Source: G963664835 sp963664835 (lineage in GTDB: Bacteria > Chloroflexota > UBA6077 > FW602-bin22 > JBCLEL01). Taken from it: 64,000 nucleotides of DNA. The notes below the pieces were generated by a model. It searched no databases, was not told where the DNA came from, and was given only the letters and a program-made list of their open reading frames with translations. The position numbers were made by a program, and so were the translations under genes. The stretch is taken from assembly GCA_963664835.2 (NCBI GenBank), contig CAXXUG010000004.1:186001-250000 (forward strand), in the 5' to 3' direction. Below are positions 17,770-25,311 of the stretch, piece after piece; within the stretch, counting starts at the first letter, position 1, and every line of letters starts with the position of its first letter.

Positions 17770-17976
17770 CTAGACTTCAACCAATATAGTCATCGCTTGG
17801 GGTTCAGGTATCGGGTCGCGACCCTCTCGAAGCATTTACAGGTGATAGATGACGACCTGCCGAATCAAGTCCTCCGTTTCGATCACAGTGTCTCCGGCGG
17901 CAATGCAGCCTGGCAGGTCGGGCAGATAGGCCGAACAAACATTGTGACTCTTCCCGATTACAACATCGTACTTCAA
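17770..17976 (-). pseudogene. HicB-family antitoxin interrupted by an in-frame stop
   Basis: From TTG 17976, with AGAGGA six bases upstream, the frame reads as a HicB-like protein: K-Y-D-V-V-I, then S-A-Y-L-P-D-L-P-G-C-I-A-A-G-D-T-V. After 46 residues it meets TAA at 17838-17836, then continues in the same frame with M-L-R-E-G-R-D-P-I-P-E-P-Q to a second stop at 17772-17770. The part after the TAA is the expected HicB tail, so one base change has split an otherwise normal 68-residue gene. No HicA partner is visible next to it. Confidence 0.8.
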
Positions 17977-18285
17977 GGCAAATCCTCTTAGATAGTGCAC
18001 CAGAAAAACCGCCCTGCTTGTTGAGAAGGGGGTATGCTGGAAGCCGGGCATATCCATATCAGCCCACCACTGATTGCATCTTGAAACGATGATAGTTCCG
18101 AGCCGAAGATTCCTCGCCAACTTCTCAGTTCGAGGTCTATAGCTATATACTATAGACGGATGAACAACGTTTATATTAGAACATGTTATCGAGAATGGAC
18201 CGCTCGCATCGTTGCCGGCAATAATTGGGTGGTATATCCAGGTTGAAGCATAATACAACGCGGTGCAGGCACACTGGACTAGAGA
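17977..18285. other. Gap between hicB remnant and SDH protease gene
   Basis: About 310 bases, more AT-rich than the surroundings. I see a candidate promoter for the protease gene but no gene. A frame continuing upstream from the hicB remnant has no family signal. Confidence 0.5.
18225..18254 (+). promoter_or_regulatory. Candidate promoter of the SDH protease gene
   Basis: TTGGGT (18225-18230) and CATAAT (18249-18254) with an 18-base spacer, about 30 bases before the start codon. Confidence 0.35.
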
Positions 18286-19167
18286 ATGACCTCATTGAGG
18301 GAGGCTAATTCCCTTGTAGAGGCACACCTTGCCGACCTTCTCTTAGGAATTGAAAACGAGATGAAGGCCGACTGCCTTTTCTACACGGGGCCCATAGCAT
18401 TTCGCGCGGACGATAGAATTCGAGACGCCGTAGAAGGGTTCCAAGATCGTAGGCATAAGCTCGTTTTTATCTTGGAAACCTCCGGTGGTTTTGCCGAAGA
18501 CGCTCGTCGGATCTCTGACACTCTTAGGCATCACTATAAAGAGGTCGATTTTCTTATACCTAGTCACGCCATGTCGGCTGGAACGGTCTTGGCCTTGTCT
18601 GGGAACGCCATTTGGATGGACTATTACTCCGTGCTCGGCCCGATCGATCCGCAGGTGCCAAGCCGGGATGGCGGGCAACAGGTGCCCGCGCTCGGATACT
18701 TGGTTAGATACGAAGACCTCTTGGAAAAAGCGAACACAGGTCAGGCGAATGCAGCGGAGCTACAGATATTGCTAGATTTCGATCAAGGCGAGCTGTACTC
18801 ATACACTCAGTCGCGCGATTTATCTGTAGCGCTCCTAGAGGAGTGGTTGGCAAGCTACAAATTCAAAAACTGGACAATAACGGAGACGAGAAAGATGCCG
18901 GTCACCCAAGCTATGAGGAAAGACCGGGCTATTGAGATCGCCAACAAACTGAACGACATACGTAGATGGAATTCGCACGGACTTGGCATCAACATGCAAG
19001 TTCTTCGCAGTGAACTCAATCTCCATATTGATGACTTTGGAGAAAACCCCAGCTTGAGGACTTCGGTTCGCGATCATCATAAGCTTGTGTCGGATTATTT
19101 GCTCAAGAGAGGGCATGACAGCGTGGTCCAAACCCGTGATATCTTTGACGGGCAGCGATGGGCGTGA
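18286..19167 (+). CDS. SDH-type serine protease (serine dehydrogenase proteinase family, ClpP-like fold)
   Basis: A 293-residue soluble protein of the SDH_protease family, in the ClpP/crotonase clan. Diagnostic segments are I-L-E-T-S-G-G-F-A-E-D (oxyanion glycine loop), the nucleophile motif H-A-M-S-A-G-T with its serine near residue 98, and M-D-Y-Y-S-V-L-G-P-I-D-P-Q. It is transcribed opposite to the flanking hsdR and hsdS genes, inside the restriction island. Family members near restriction systems are thought of as defence-associated, but a role here is inference. Confidence 0.85.
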   Translation: MTSLREANSLVEAHLADLLLGIENEMKADCLFYTGPIAFRADDRIRDAVEGFQDRRHKLVFILETSGGFAEDARRISDTLRHHYKEVDFLIPSHAMSAGTVLALSGNAIWMDYYSVLGPIDPQVPSRDGGQQVPALGYLVRYEDLLEKANTGQANAAELQILLDFDQGELYSYTQSRDLSVALLEEWLASYKFKNWTITETRKMPVTQAMRKDRAIEIANKLNDIRRWNSHGLGINMQVLRSELNLHIDDFGENPSLRTSVRDHHKLVSDYLLKRGHDSVVQTRDIFDGQRWA

Positions 19168-19187
19168 ACCAAGGGAGGCAGAGCGAA

Positions 19188-19382
19188 ATGTTGGACGTTG
19201 ATGGGCTCCTGGAGAAAAACCCCGACGCCAGAGAAGTTTTTGAGAAAAACCGAGCAAAACTTGCGGGTATGCCGCAAGCGAAGAAGCGAGGATACCAACT
19301 CGGCTTGCCCTACGGCGCCCGCCGGCCAATCGGCGAACCACGGGAAAGCGATCCCAAGCCAAAGGCAAGATACATCAGATAG
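19188..19382 (+). CDS. Small partner protein downstream of the SDH protease
   Basis: A 64-residue, highly charged protein starting M-L-D-V-D-G-L-L-E-K-N-P and ending in a basic, proline-rich tail. ATG 19188 has GGGAGG nine bases upstream and lies 20 bases after the protease stop, so the two form a bicistron. I know no function. Its size and pairing suggest an adaptor, inhibitor or substrate-tag protein for the protease, which is a guess. Confidence 0.65.
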   Translation: MLDVDGLLEKNPDAREVFEKNRAKLAGMPQAKKRGYQLGLPYGARRPIGEPRESDPKPKARYIR

Positions 19383-19428
19383 TCGTAGTTGGCAAAAACT
19401 GCTTTACGGTCAAACATTTTCGCCCGGC

Positions 19429-22236
19429 TCACGCCACCAGCTCCAGATTCAACTCTTCAAGCAGGTTGCTCAAGTCGTCGCCAAACAACGCGTGTGCCCG
19501 GGCCAAGCCGCCCCGCTGATTGAAGGGGGCATACTGAAAGTCCTGCGGCCCTATGCTGACGCTGCCGGCGATGTGGTCGCGGATGGCCTCCAGCCAGCGG
19601 AGTTGCTCCTCGGTGAAGGATCGGCCGCCGGTCTGCTGCGTCGCCAGCCAGCGTTGAAAGCGTTCGTGCACCTGATCGGCAAATGGGATCAGTTCGTCGG
19701 CCTCGCCGATGGCGAACCGCACGAGCGATACGATGTCGGCGAGCACGCGCTGGCCGGCGCCGCGTACCTTGGACTTGTCCAACTGCCGGTAGGCCTGCCA
19801 CAGCCGGTTCTCGGTCAAACTCAGGGGCGGCGTTCCCAGGGCATCGGCCAGGGCCCTGATGTCTGGGTAGCTCAATCGACGGCGGTAGGGACGCGCATAG
19901 AGCACCTGCAAAGCGGTGATCTCGTCGCGGTTGTCGCTAATGAACTGCTCGAAGGACTGCACAATCGAGCCGGCCTGGGCGTCTGAGAAGGTGGCCTCGA
20001 TCAGGTGGTCAGCGCTGACGGTATCGATTGTCTGCTCGTATGAGCGCCGCGTATCCGAGAGCAGCTGCCGCAGCTGAGGATTCTCGGCAATGGGCCGGGC
20101 GGCGTCTTCCAACAGTTGCTTCTTGGCTTGGGCGACCGCCTCTACCGGCGGATCGTCCTGGCCGGTCGCCTGCCGCGCGGCGTCCAGCGCAGTGTCCGGA
20201 TCGGTGGCTTCGACCAAGCCCGTTACAAGGTCGTGGAGCGACGTTCCGCCGGCAGCCGATTCTATCGCCTGGCGGTCTTGAGGCGTCAGCCGGCGGTCCA
20301 AGCGGGACAGGCGACTCGCCAACGAGGAGAGCACTTCAGGATCGCGGCTGCCCATGCCAACCAGATCCAGGAGCTTGTCGAAGGACACTGTCGGCTGTCG
20401 TTCTAGGGAGTAGGAGTCAGATAACTCGGTCTCGGTTACACCGACCGCATCCACTATGACGAAGCGGTCTTTGTTGGGAGCGTCGGGAGTCACCGCATTG
20501 AAATCGGTCGAGGAGATGGTCCGCACGCCGCGTCCCTTCATCTGCTCGAAGAAGCTCCGGCTGCGTATGTTGCGCATGAAGAAGACCACCTCGACCGGCT
20601 TGATGTCTGTGCCGGTCGCGATCATGTCCACGGTGACGACGATGCGAGGGTTGTAGCTGTTCCGGAAGGATGCAATCAGGTCTTCCGGCGTCAACCCCGT
20701 CGTTCGGTACGTGATCTTCTGGCAGAATTCATTGCCCTTGCTGAACTCCTGCCGGACTATGCGAACGACATCATCCGCGTGGCTGTCATCCTTGGCAAAG
20801 ATGATGGTCTTGGGAACGTCCCGGCGGCCGGGGAATATCTCGGTGAATAGTCTGTCTCGGAATGTTTGAACGACGGTGCGAATCTGGTCTTCGGCCACAA
20901 CGTCCCGGTCGAGTTGGTTAGGTGTGTATTGGAGGTCTTCCTCCAATTGCTCCCAGCGGACTTTACGAGTCTGGCGATCCCGCCGGTCGACGTAGTAGCC
21001 GGCATCGATAGTGGAGCCCTGCTCGGTAATCCGCGTGCGGATCCGGTATATGTCGAAGTCGACGTTGATCCCGTCGGCGACCGCCTGTCGGTGGTTGTAC
21101 TCCATCACCAGGTTCTGCTGGAAAAAGCCGAAGGTCTGCTTGGATGGAGTCGCGGTCAAACCTATAAGGAAGGCATCGAAGTACTCTAGTACCTGCCTCC
21201 ACAGGTTGTATATGGAGCGGTGACACTCGTCGGTGATGATGAAGTCGAATGTCTCGATGGGGATTTCAGGGTTGTACTCAACCGGGGCCGGCTCGGGGCG
21301 AGACGACGCCGCGTGAAAGCCGGAGAGTTCCTCTAACCCGGGATCCAGCTCCTCGCCTCGCAGCATCGAGTAGACCCGTTGGATTGTGGAGATGCAGACC
21401 CGGCTCACAGGGTCAATGCTACTCGACCTGAGCAGTTGTACGTTGTAAAGCTCGGTGAACTTGCGGCCGTCATCAGGGATCGTGAATCCCTGAAACTCGC
21501 GCAGGGTTTGGCGGCCCAGATTGCTGCGGTCGACAAGGAACAGCACACGGCGCGCCTTCGCGTATTTGATCAGCCTGTAAATTTGGTTGCAGGCCATGAA
21601 GGTCTTGCCACTTCCGGTCGCCATCTGTACCAACGCGCGCTGCCGGCCGGCGGCCAGCGATTCTTCAAGGTTCCGGATTGCCCGCTCCTGGACCGGCCAG
21701 AGCCCGGAGGCATCCAGCGCCGGCATGTTTTGCAAGCCTTTGCGTAGGGTATGCGGATCCAGGTAGGTATCTTCCGGTTCGGCTACCTGTCGTTGAACGC
21801 TGCCGGCGCCGTATGCTGGGGATTCTATCCACGCGGCCAACGTACTTGGCGCATGGAACGAGAAAACCCGGCGGCTGCGGGGTTCGGGATCGAGTCCGTT
21901 GGTGAACTGGGTTTCCGTCCCGGTGCTCTCGTAGAGGAATGGCAGTGGGAGCACGAACGCTGGAAGCGTATCGGGCAAGCCGGCGCCGTATTTCTCCGAC
22001 TGGACTTCCACGCCGGTCAGGGGAAATCCTTCGTGTTTGGCTTCGACAACTCCCACTGCCTTTTGTTTGACGTACAGAAGGTAATCAGCGGTGCCGTGGC
22101 CGGGCTTCAGAGGGAACTCACGCACGGCGATCCCAGCGCCGGCGTACAGGTTAATGGAGTCGGTATTCTGGACGACCCATCCCGACTGCTCCAGCAGCCG
22201 GTCTATGTTCTCGCGGGCTTGTTCTTCGGGTGTCAT
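19429..22236 (-). CDS. hsdR: Type I restriction enzyme, endonuclease/translocase subunit
   Basis: HsdR (EcoEI-like) cuts DNA after ATP-driven translocation. In 935 residues the N-terminal PD-(D/E)xK nuclease is visible (G-T-A-D-Y-L-L-Y, then V-V-E-A-K, residues ~48-67). The SF2 motor follows: A-T-G-S-G-K-T-F near 206, I-T-D-E-C-H-R-S near 336, and T-A-T-P-S. The C-terminus has the helical assembly region. It is on the same strand as hsdS and hsdM but 2.5 kb upstream, separated by the oppositely oriented protease pair, so it probably has its own promoter. Confidence 0.93.
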   Translation of the reverse strand: MTPEEQARENIDRLLEQSGWVVQNTDSINLYAGAGIAVREFPLKPGHGTADYLLYVKQKAVGVVEAKHEGFPLTGVEVQSEKYGAGLPDTLPAFVLPLPFLYESTGTETQFTNGLDPEPRSRRVFSFHAPSTLAAWIESPAYGAGSVQRQVAEPEDTYLDPHTLRKGLQNMPALDASGLWPVQERAIRNLEESLAAGRQRALVQMATGSGKTFMACNQIYRLIKYAKARRVLFLVDRSNLGRQTLREFQGFTIPDDGRKFTELYNVQLLRSSSIDPVSRVCISTIQRVYSMLRGEELDPGLEELSGFHAASSRPEPAPVEYNPEIPIETFDFIITDECHRSIYNLWRQVLEYFDAFLIGLTATPSKQTFGFFQQNLVMEYNHRQAVADGINVDFDIYRIRTRITEQGSTIDAGYYVDRRDRQTRKVRWEQLEEDLQYTPNQLDRDVVAEDQIRTVVQTFRDRLFTEIFPGRRDVPKTIIFAKDDSHADDVVRIVRQEFSKGNEFCQKITYRTTGLTPEDLIASFRNSYNPRIVVTVDMIATGTDIKPVEVVFFMRNIRSRSFFEQMKGRGVRTISSTDFNAVTPDAPNKDRFVIVDAVGVTETELSDSYSLERQPTVSFDKLLDLVGMGSRDPEVLSSLASRLSRLDRRLTPQDRQAIESAAGGTSLHDLVTGLVEATDPDTALDAARQATGQDDPPVEAVAQAKKQLLEDAARPIAENPQLRQLLSDTRRSYEQTIDTVSADHLIEATFSDAQAGSIVQSFEQFISDNRDEITALQVLYARPYRRRLSYPDIRALADALGTPPLSLTENRLWQAYRQLDKSKVRGAGQRVLADIVSLVRFAIGEADELIPFADQVHERFQRWLATQQTGGRSFTEEQLRWLEAIRDHIAGSVSIGPQDFQYAPFNQRGGLARAHALFGDDLSNLLEELNLELVA

Positions 22237-22387
22237 ATCTTTGGAAAGCGCATGCTGGGCCCTTGGCCGGCCCGTTTAACCTAACGGGTATGATAACGCT
22301 TTGCCGGCTTCATAGGCAGGTCGTGGGCGTTTAGTTGGCTAACCGGAATCTTTCGGGAGTATTTGGTCGTCTTGAGAAGGCCGGGGG

Positions 22388-22422
22388 CCCTCACCCCGGC
22401 CCTCTCCCTGAGGGAGAGGGAG
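22388..22422. repeat. CCCTCACC-type palindromic repeat, copy 5
   Basis: Same unit as 12977-13011, with stem CCCTCTCCC/GGGAGAGGG. It lies 38 bases past the point where the Doc remnant ends and marks the hsdR-side edge of the island. Confidence 0.8.
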
Positions 22423-22459
22423 TTTAGAGGGGTCTTGTGGGCATTGATGGTTGGTTTTC

Positions 22460-22573
22460 TTATCTTCGTCGGGATAGGACAACGTGTAGTACGCGGTCAG
22501 CGCCGCCGAGCTCCGCTATCAGGTCATCGTGGATCACGACAACCTCTTCGATAGTTGGGAAGACGCTGGTCAC
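22460..22573 (-). pseudogene. Truncated Doc/Fic-type toxin
   Basis: GTG 22573 overlaps the antitoxin stop (GTGA). The 37-residue frame reads T-I-E-E-V-V-V-I-H-D-D-L-I-A-E-L-G-G, the N-terminus expected of death-on-curing toxins, and then runs into unrelated sequence and a TAA. The catalytic Fic motif (HPFxxGN) is absent. The gene has lost about 70 % of its normal length, close to a copy of the CCCTCACC repeat. Confidence 0.75.
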
Positions 22574-22800
22574 TGGGCCAGCAGCTCATAGAGCCGCTGG
22601 TTTCTCTCCACGCTGGCCCGGTAGTGGGCCATTACCTCGGGACGCAGTTTCTGCCGCGCCTTGGATTCGATGTAGCCGCTCATGGCATCTTCCAGCACAG
22701 CTTGGAAGTGCCGGCCTTCGCTACGTGCAATCGCCCGCATAGCCGCCAGCAACTCCGGCGCAGCCTGACTGGAAAACTTCTCTCGCGGTGCTCCCACCAC
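22570..22800 (-). CDS. Antitoxin of a Doc-type toxin-antitoxin pair (orphaned)
   Basis: A 76-residue protein with an N-terminal ribbon-helix-helix-like region (P-R-E-K-F-S-S-Q-A, then A-I-A-R-S-E-G-R-H-F-Q-A-V-L) and a charged tail ending L-Y-E-L-L-A-Q. This matches the small antitoxins that precede Doc genes. Its stop overlaps the start of the truncated toxin at 22573. The antitoxin frame is intact although its toxin is gone. Start is GTG 22800 or 22797. Confidence 0.7.
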   Translation of the reverse strand: MVGAPREKFSSQAAPELLAAMRAIARSEGRHFQAVLEDAMSGYIESKARQKLRPEVMAHYRASVERNQRLYELLAQ

Positions 22801-22846
22801 TCATACCCCTCTATTGGTTACGCATCACGATTCGACTAGTTGATTA

Positions 22847-23095
22847 TCAGCGGAATAATTCCCGCACTAATCGATCTCGGTCAATTCCCAGATAGTCCGC
22901 CACGTCGCCAAGTACACCGCCTATAGTGCCCACTCTCATCGGATTATGTCGGGGAACGGAAACGTGGTGCTCATACCCCCGGTAGGTGCTTGTAAGTCTC
23001 ATGTGACTGCCCCTTTGCCGCGTGAGGTTGTAGCCGTAATGCCGGCGTAGCAGGGCGGCCAACTCCATCCCTGTGAGGCCGCGGGGCAACCTCAC
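22847..23095 (-). CDS. hicA: HicA-type mRNA interferase toxin
   Basis: An 82-residue HicA-like toxin with a double-stranded-RNA-binding-like fold. The catalytic-histidine motif R-Q-R-G-S-H-M lies near residue 31, followed by H-H-V-S-V-P-R-H-N. The C-terminus extends slightly (G-I-D-R-D-R-L-V-R-E-L). GTG start at 23095 overlaps the HicB stop by four bases (GTGA), so the antitoxin is translated first. Confidence 0.8.
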   Translation of the reverse strand: MRLPRGLTGMELAALLRRHYGYNLTRQRGSHMRLTSTYRGYEHHVSVPRHNPMRVGTIGGVLGDVADYLGIDRDRLVRELFR

Positions 23096-23304
23096 ACCGG
23101 GATGACCTCATCCTGCACCAGATGGACTCGAATCGAGCGGGGCGCCTCCCCTTCCTCGAAGTGGCAGAGCACGGCGTCCCGCATCATTTCCTTCAGATTC
23201 TCCAAGTCATCGGCTTCGGTGAAGATGCTGTAACCGACGGCCCGGGCCTCGTATCCACCTTCGACGGATTCCCGAACCTGGAAAGTGATTTCGTGGTCTG
23301 ACAT
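23092..23304 (-). CDS. hicB: HicB-like antitoxin
   Basis: A 70-residue protein (E-I-T-F-Q-V-R-E-S-V-E-G-G-Y-E-A-R-A-V-G-Y-S) with the partial RNase-H-like fold of short HicB or DUF1902-type antitoxins. Start ATG 23304 has GAGGAGG five bases upstream; a longer frame to 23349 lacks that. It is upstream of and overlaps hicA. This pair looks intact, unlike the hicB remnant at 17.8 kb. Confidence 0.75.
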   Translation of the reverse strand: MSDHEITFQVRESVEGGYEARAVGYSIFTEADDLENLKEMMRDAVLCHFEEGEAPRSIRVHLVQDEVIPV

Positions 23305-23442
23305 TCCGGCCTCCTCATACCACCACATTGTACTATTGTCGATCTGCATAGCGACGCCGGCAAGTCCAAGTTCAACCCTACCAGAGGGCTGCTCACGTCG
23401 TCGCCGGCGTCGGTGGACTCCGGCCCGTGGAAACTGATTCTG

Positions 23443-23492
23443 GGGCCTGATATTCCTGCCTGTTCGCAGAATGAGACTGTATTATCAGGCCC
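23443..23492 (+). promoter_or_regulatory. Inverted repeat in the leader of the ABC exporter genes
   Basis: GGGCCTGATA (23443-23452) is matched by TATCAGGCCC (23483-23492), a perfect 10-bp stem over 30 bases, ending 37 bases before the first exporter start. It could be an operator or an RNA attenuator. No T-run follows. Confidence 0.5.
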
Positions 23493-23529
23493 GTTGCTTT
23501 AGTTCGCACCGAGGATCAAGAAACAAGCC

Positions 23530-25311
23530 ATGCTGGCCCAGACTCTCAAGTCTCTATCCGAGCCCCGGATGGGCATGCGTTTCCGGCAGTATGTCGATCT
23601 GTTAACCCGCTACCTCCGGCCGCAGGTGGGCCTGGTGGCCGCGGTAACGGTGTTGCTGTTCACCAGCATCGGCCTTCAGCTCGTCAACCCCCAGATAATC
23701 CGGTACTTCATCGACGAGGCTCTTGCCGGCAGTCCGGTCAGCCGGCTGATCGGCGCAGCCGGGCTGTTCACCGCGATCGCGCTCTTGCAGCAGGTCGTAG
23801 ACGTACTTGCCACCTACACCGGCGGCCGCGTCGGTTGGTCTGCGACTAACGCCCTCAGGGCTGACCTCGCAAAGCACTGCCTGTCTTTGGACATGTCATT
23901 CCACAACGATCACGCGCCCGGCGAGATGATCGAGCGAATCGACGGCGACGCCAACGAGTTGGGTGGGTTCTTCTCCACGTTCGTCGTCAATCTCTTGGCG
24001 AACGCGTTGCTGCTGGTTGGGATACTGGCGCTTCTTTTCCTCGAGGACTGGAGAGCGGGGCTGGCGTTGACATTGTTTACAGCAGTAGTAATGACCGTCC
24101 TGGTACGCATGCGCCACATTTCCGTAGCTCATTCAAAGGCGGAGCGGGATGCCAGCACCGAAATGTACGGCTTCGTCGAGGAGCGCCTTTCCGGCAGAGA
24201 GGAGACGTGGGCCAACAACGCGAAACCGTACGTGGACCGGCGCTTTCGCGAGCTGATGCGCAAATGGTTCCGCGCGGAGCTCAAGGCCGGACTGATGACT
24301 GGCATCGTCTTCAACACGAATGCGTTCATGTTCAGGGTAGGCAGTGCCGTCGCGCTCGCCGTTGGCGCCTACCTGTTCCTGAGCGGGCTGGCCACCATCG
24401 GCACCGTGTACCTGATTTTCCATTACACGAGTCTGCTCATCGGACCGATCGAGAGCATGGCGAGACATGTGAATCAATTGCAGAGGGCGACGGCGAGCCT
24501 GATCAGAATCCATGAGCTGTTGCAATACCAGAAGACGGTTGTTGATGGCACGGAAACTCTGGCCGCCGACGAGCCGCTCGTACGATTCGAAGGCGTGTCG
24601 TTCAGCTACGGGAAGGGCGAGCCGGTACTGCGGGACGTATCGTTCAATCTTCGTCCCTGCCGAGTCCTGGGAGTAATAGGCCGGACCGGCAGCGGCAAGA
24701 CGACCCTCGCTCGGCTTCTGGTACGTCTATACGACCCCGTGGAAGGCCGGGTATTGCTGGGTGGCAGGGACCTTCGCAACTATGGCCTGACCGGCCTGCG
24801 TGAACGCATCGCGATGGTGACCCAGGATGTCCGCCTCTTTCACGGCACCATAAGGGACAACCTGACGCTCTACGACCGAGGGGTCAAGGACGAGAAGCTC
24901 CTGAATGCGCTCGGCCGGCTCGGGATCATGCCCTGGTACCAGACGCAGCCTGACGGCCTCGACACAGAATTGGCGTCCGGCGGGACCGGATTGTCTTCGG
25001 GCCAAGCCCAGTTGCTGGCGTTGAGCCGGGTCCTACTCAAGGACCCGAGCGTAGTCGTACTCGACGAGCCGACCTCCAGACTGGACCACGCAACCGAGGC
25101 ACTGATCGAACGGGCGTTGGATCAACTGGTGGCCGGACGTACCGTCGTGATCATCGCCCATCACCTTGCGACCGTAGAGAGGTGCGACGACATCCTGGTC
25201 CTAGAGGACGGCCGCGTCGTCGAGCAAGGAGACCGCAAGAGCCTCGCGGCGAACCCCAACAGCCGCTTCCACCACCTTCTTCGGACGGGGTTGGAGGAAG
25301 AGCCGGCATGA
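23530..25311 (+). CDS. ABC exporter half-transporter, consensus ATPase site
   Basis: A 593-residue fused membrane/ATPase half-transporter. Residues ~25-320 carry six membrane helices. The nucleotide domain has Walker A G-R-T-G-S-G-K-T-T, a slightly altered signature L-S-S-G-Q-A-Q, Walker B V-V-V-L-D-E-P-T with catalytic Glu, and switch His in I-I-A-H-H-L. It overlaps the next gene by four bases (ATGA). The pair most likely forms one heterodimeric exporter of lipids, peptides or drugs. Confidence 0.9.
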   Translation: MLAQTLKSLSEPRMGMRFRQYVDLLTRYLRPQVGLVAAVTVLLFTSIGLQLVNPQIIRYFIDEALAGSPVSRLIGAAGLFTAIALLQQVVDVLATYTGGRVGWSATNALRADLAKHCLSLDMSFHNDHAPGEMIERIDGDANELGGFFSTFVVNLLANALLLVGILALLFLEDWRAGLALTLFTAVVMTVLVRMRHISVAHSKAERDASTEMYGFVEERLSGREETWANNAKPYVDRRFRELMRKWFRAELKAGLMTGIVFNTNAFMFRVGSAVALAVGAYLFLSGLATIGTVYLIFHYTSLLIGPIESMARHVNQLQRATASLIRIHELLQYQKTVVDGTETLAADEPLVRFEGVSFSYGKGEPVLRDVSFNLRPCRVLGVIGRTGSGKTTLARLLVRLYDPVEGRVLLGGRDLRNYGLTGLRERIAMVTQDVRLFHGTIRDNLTLYDRGVKDEKLLNALGRLGIMPWYQTQPDGLDTELASGGTGLSSGQAQLLALSRVLLKDPSVVVLDEPTSRLDHATEALIERALDQLVAGRTVVIIAHHLATVERCDDILVLEDGRVVEQGDRKSLAANPNSRFHHLLRTGLEEEPA

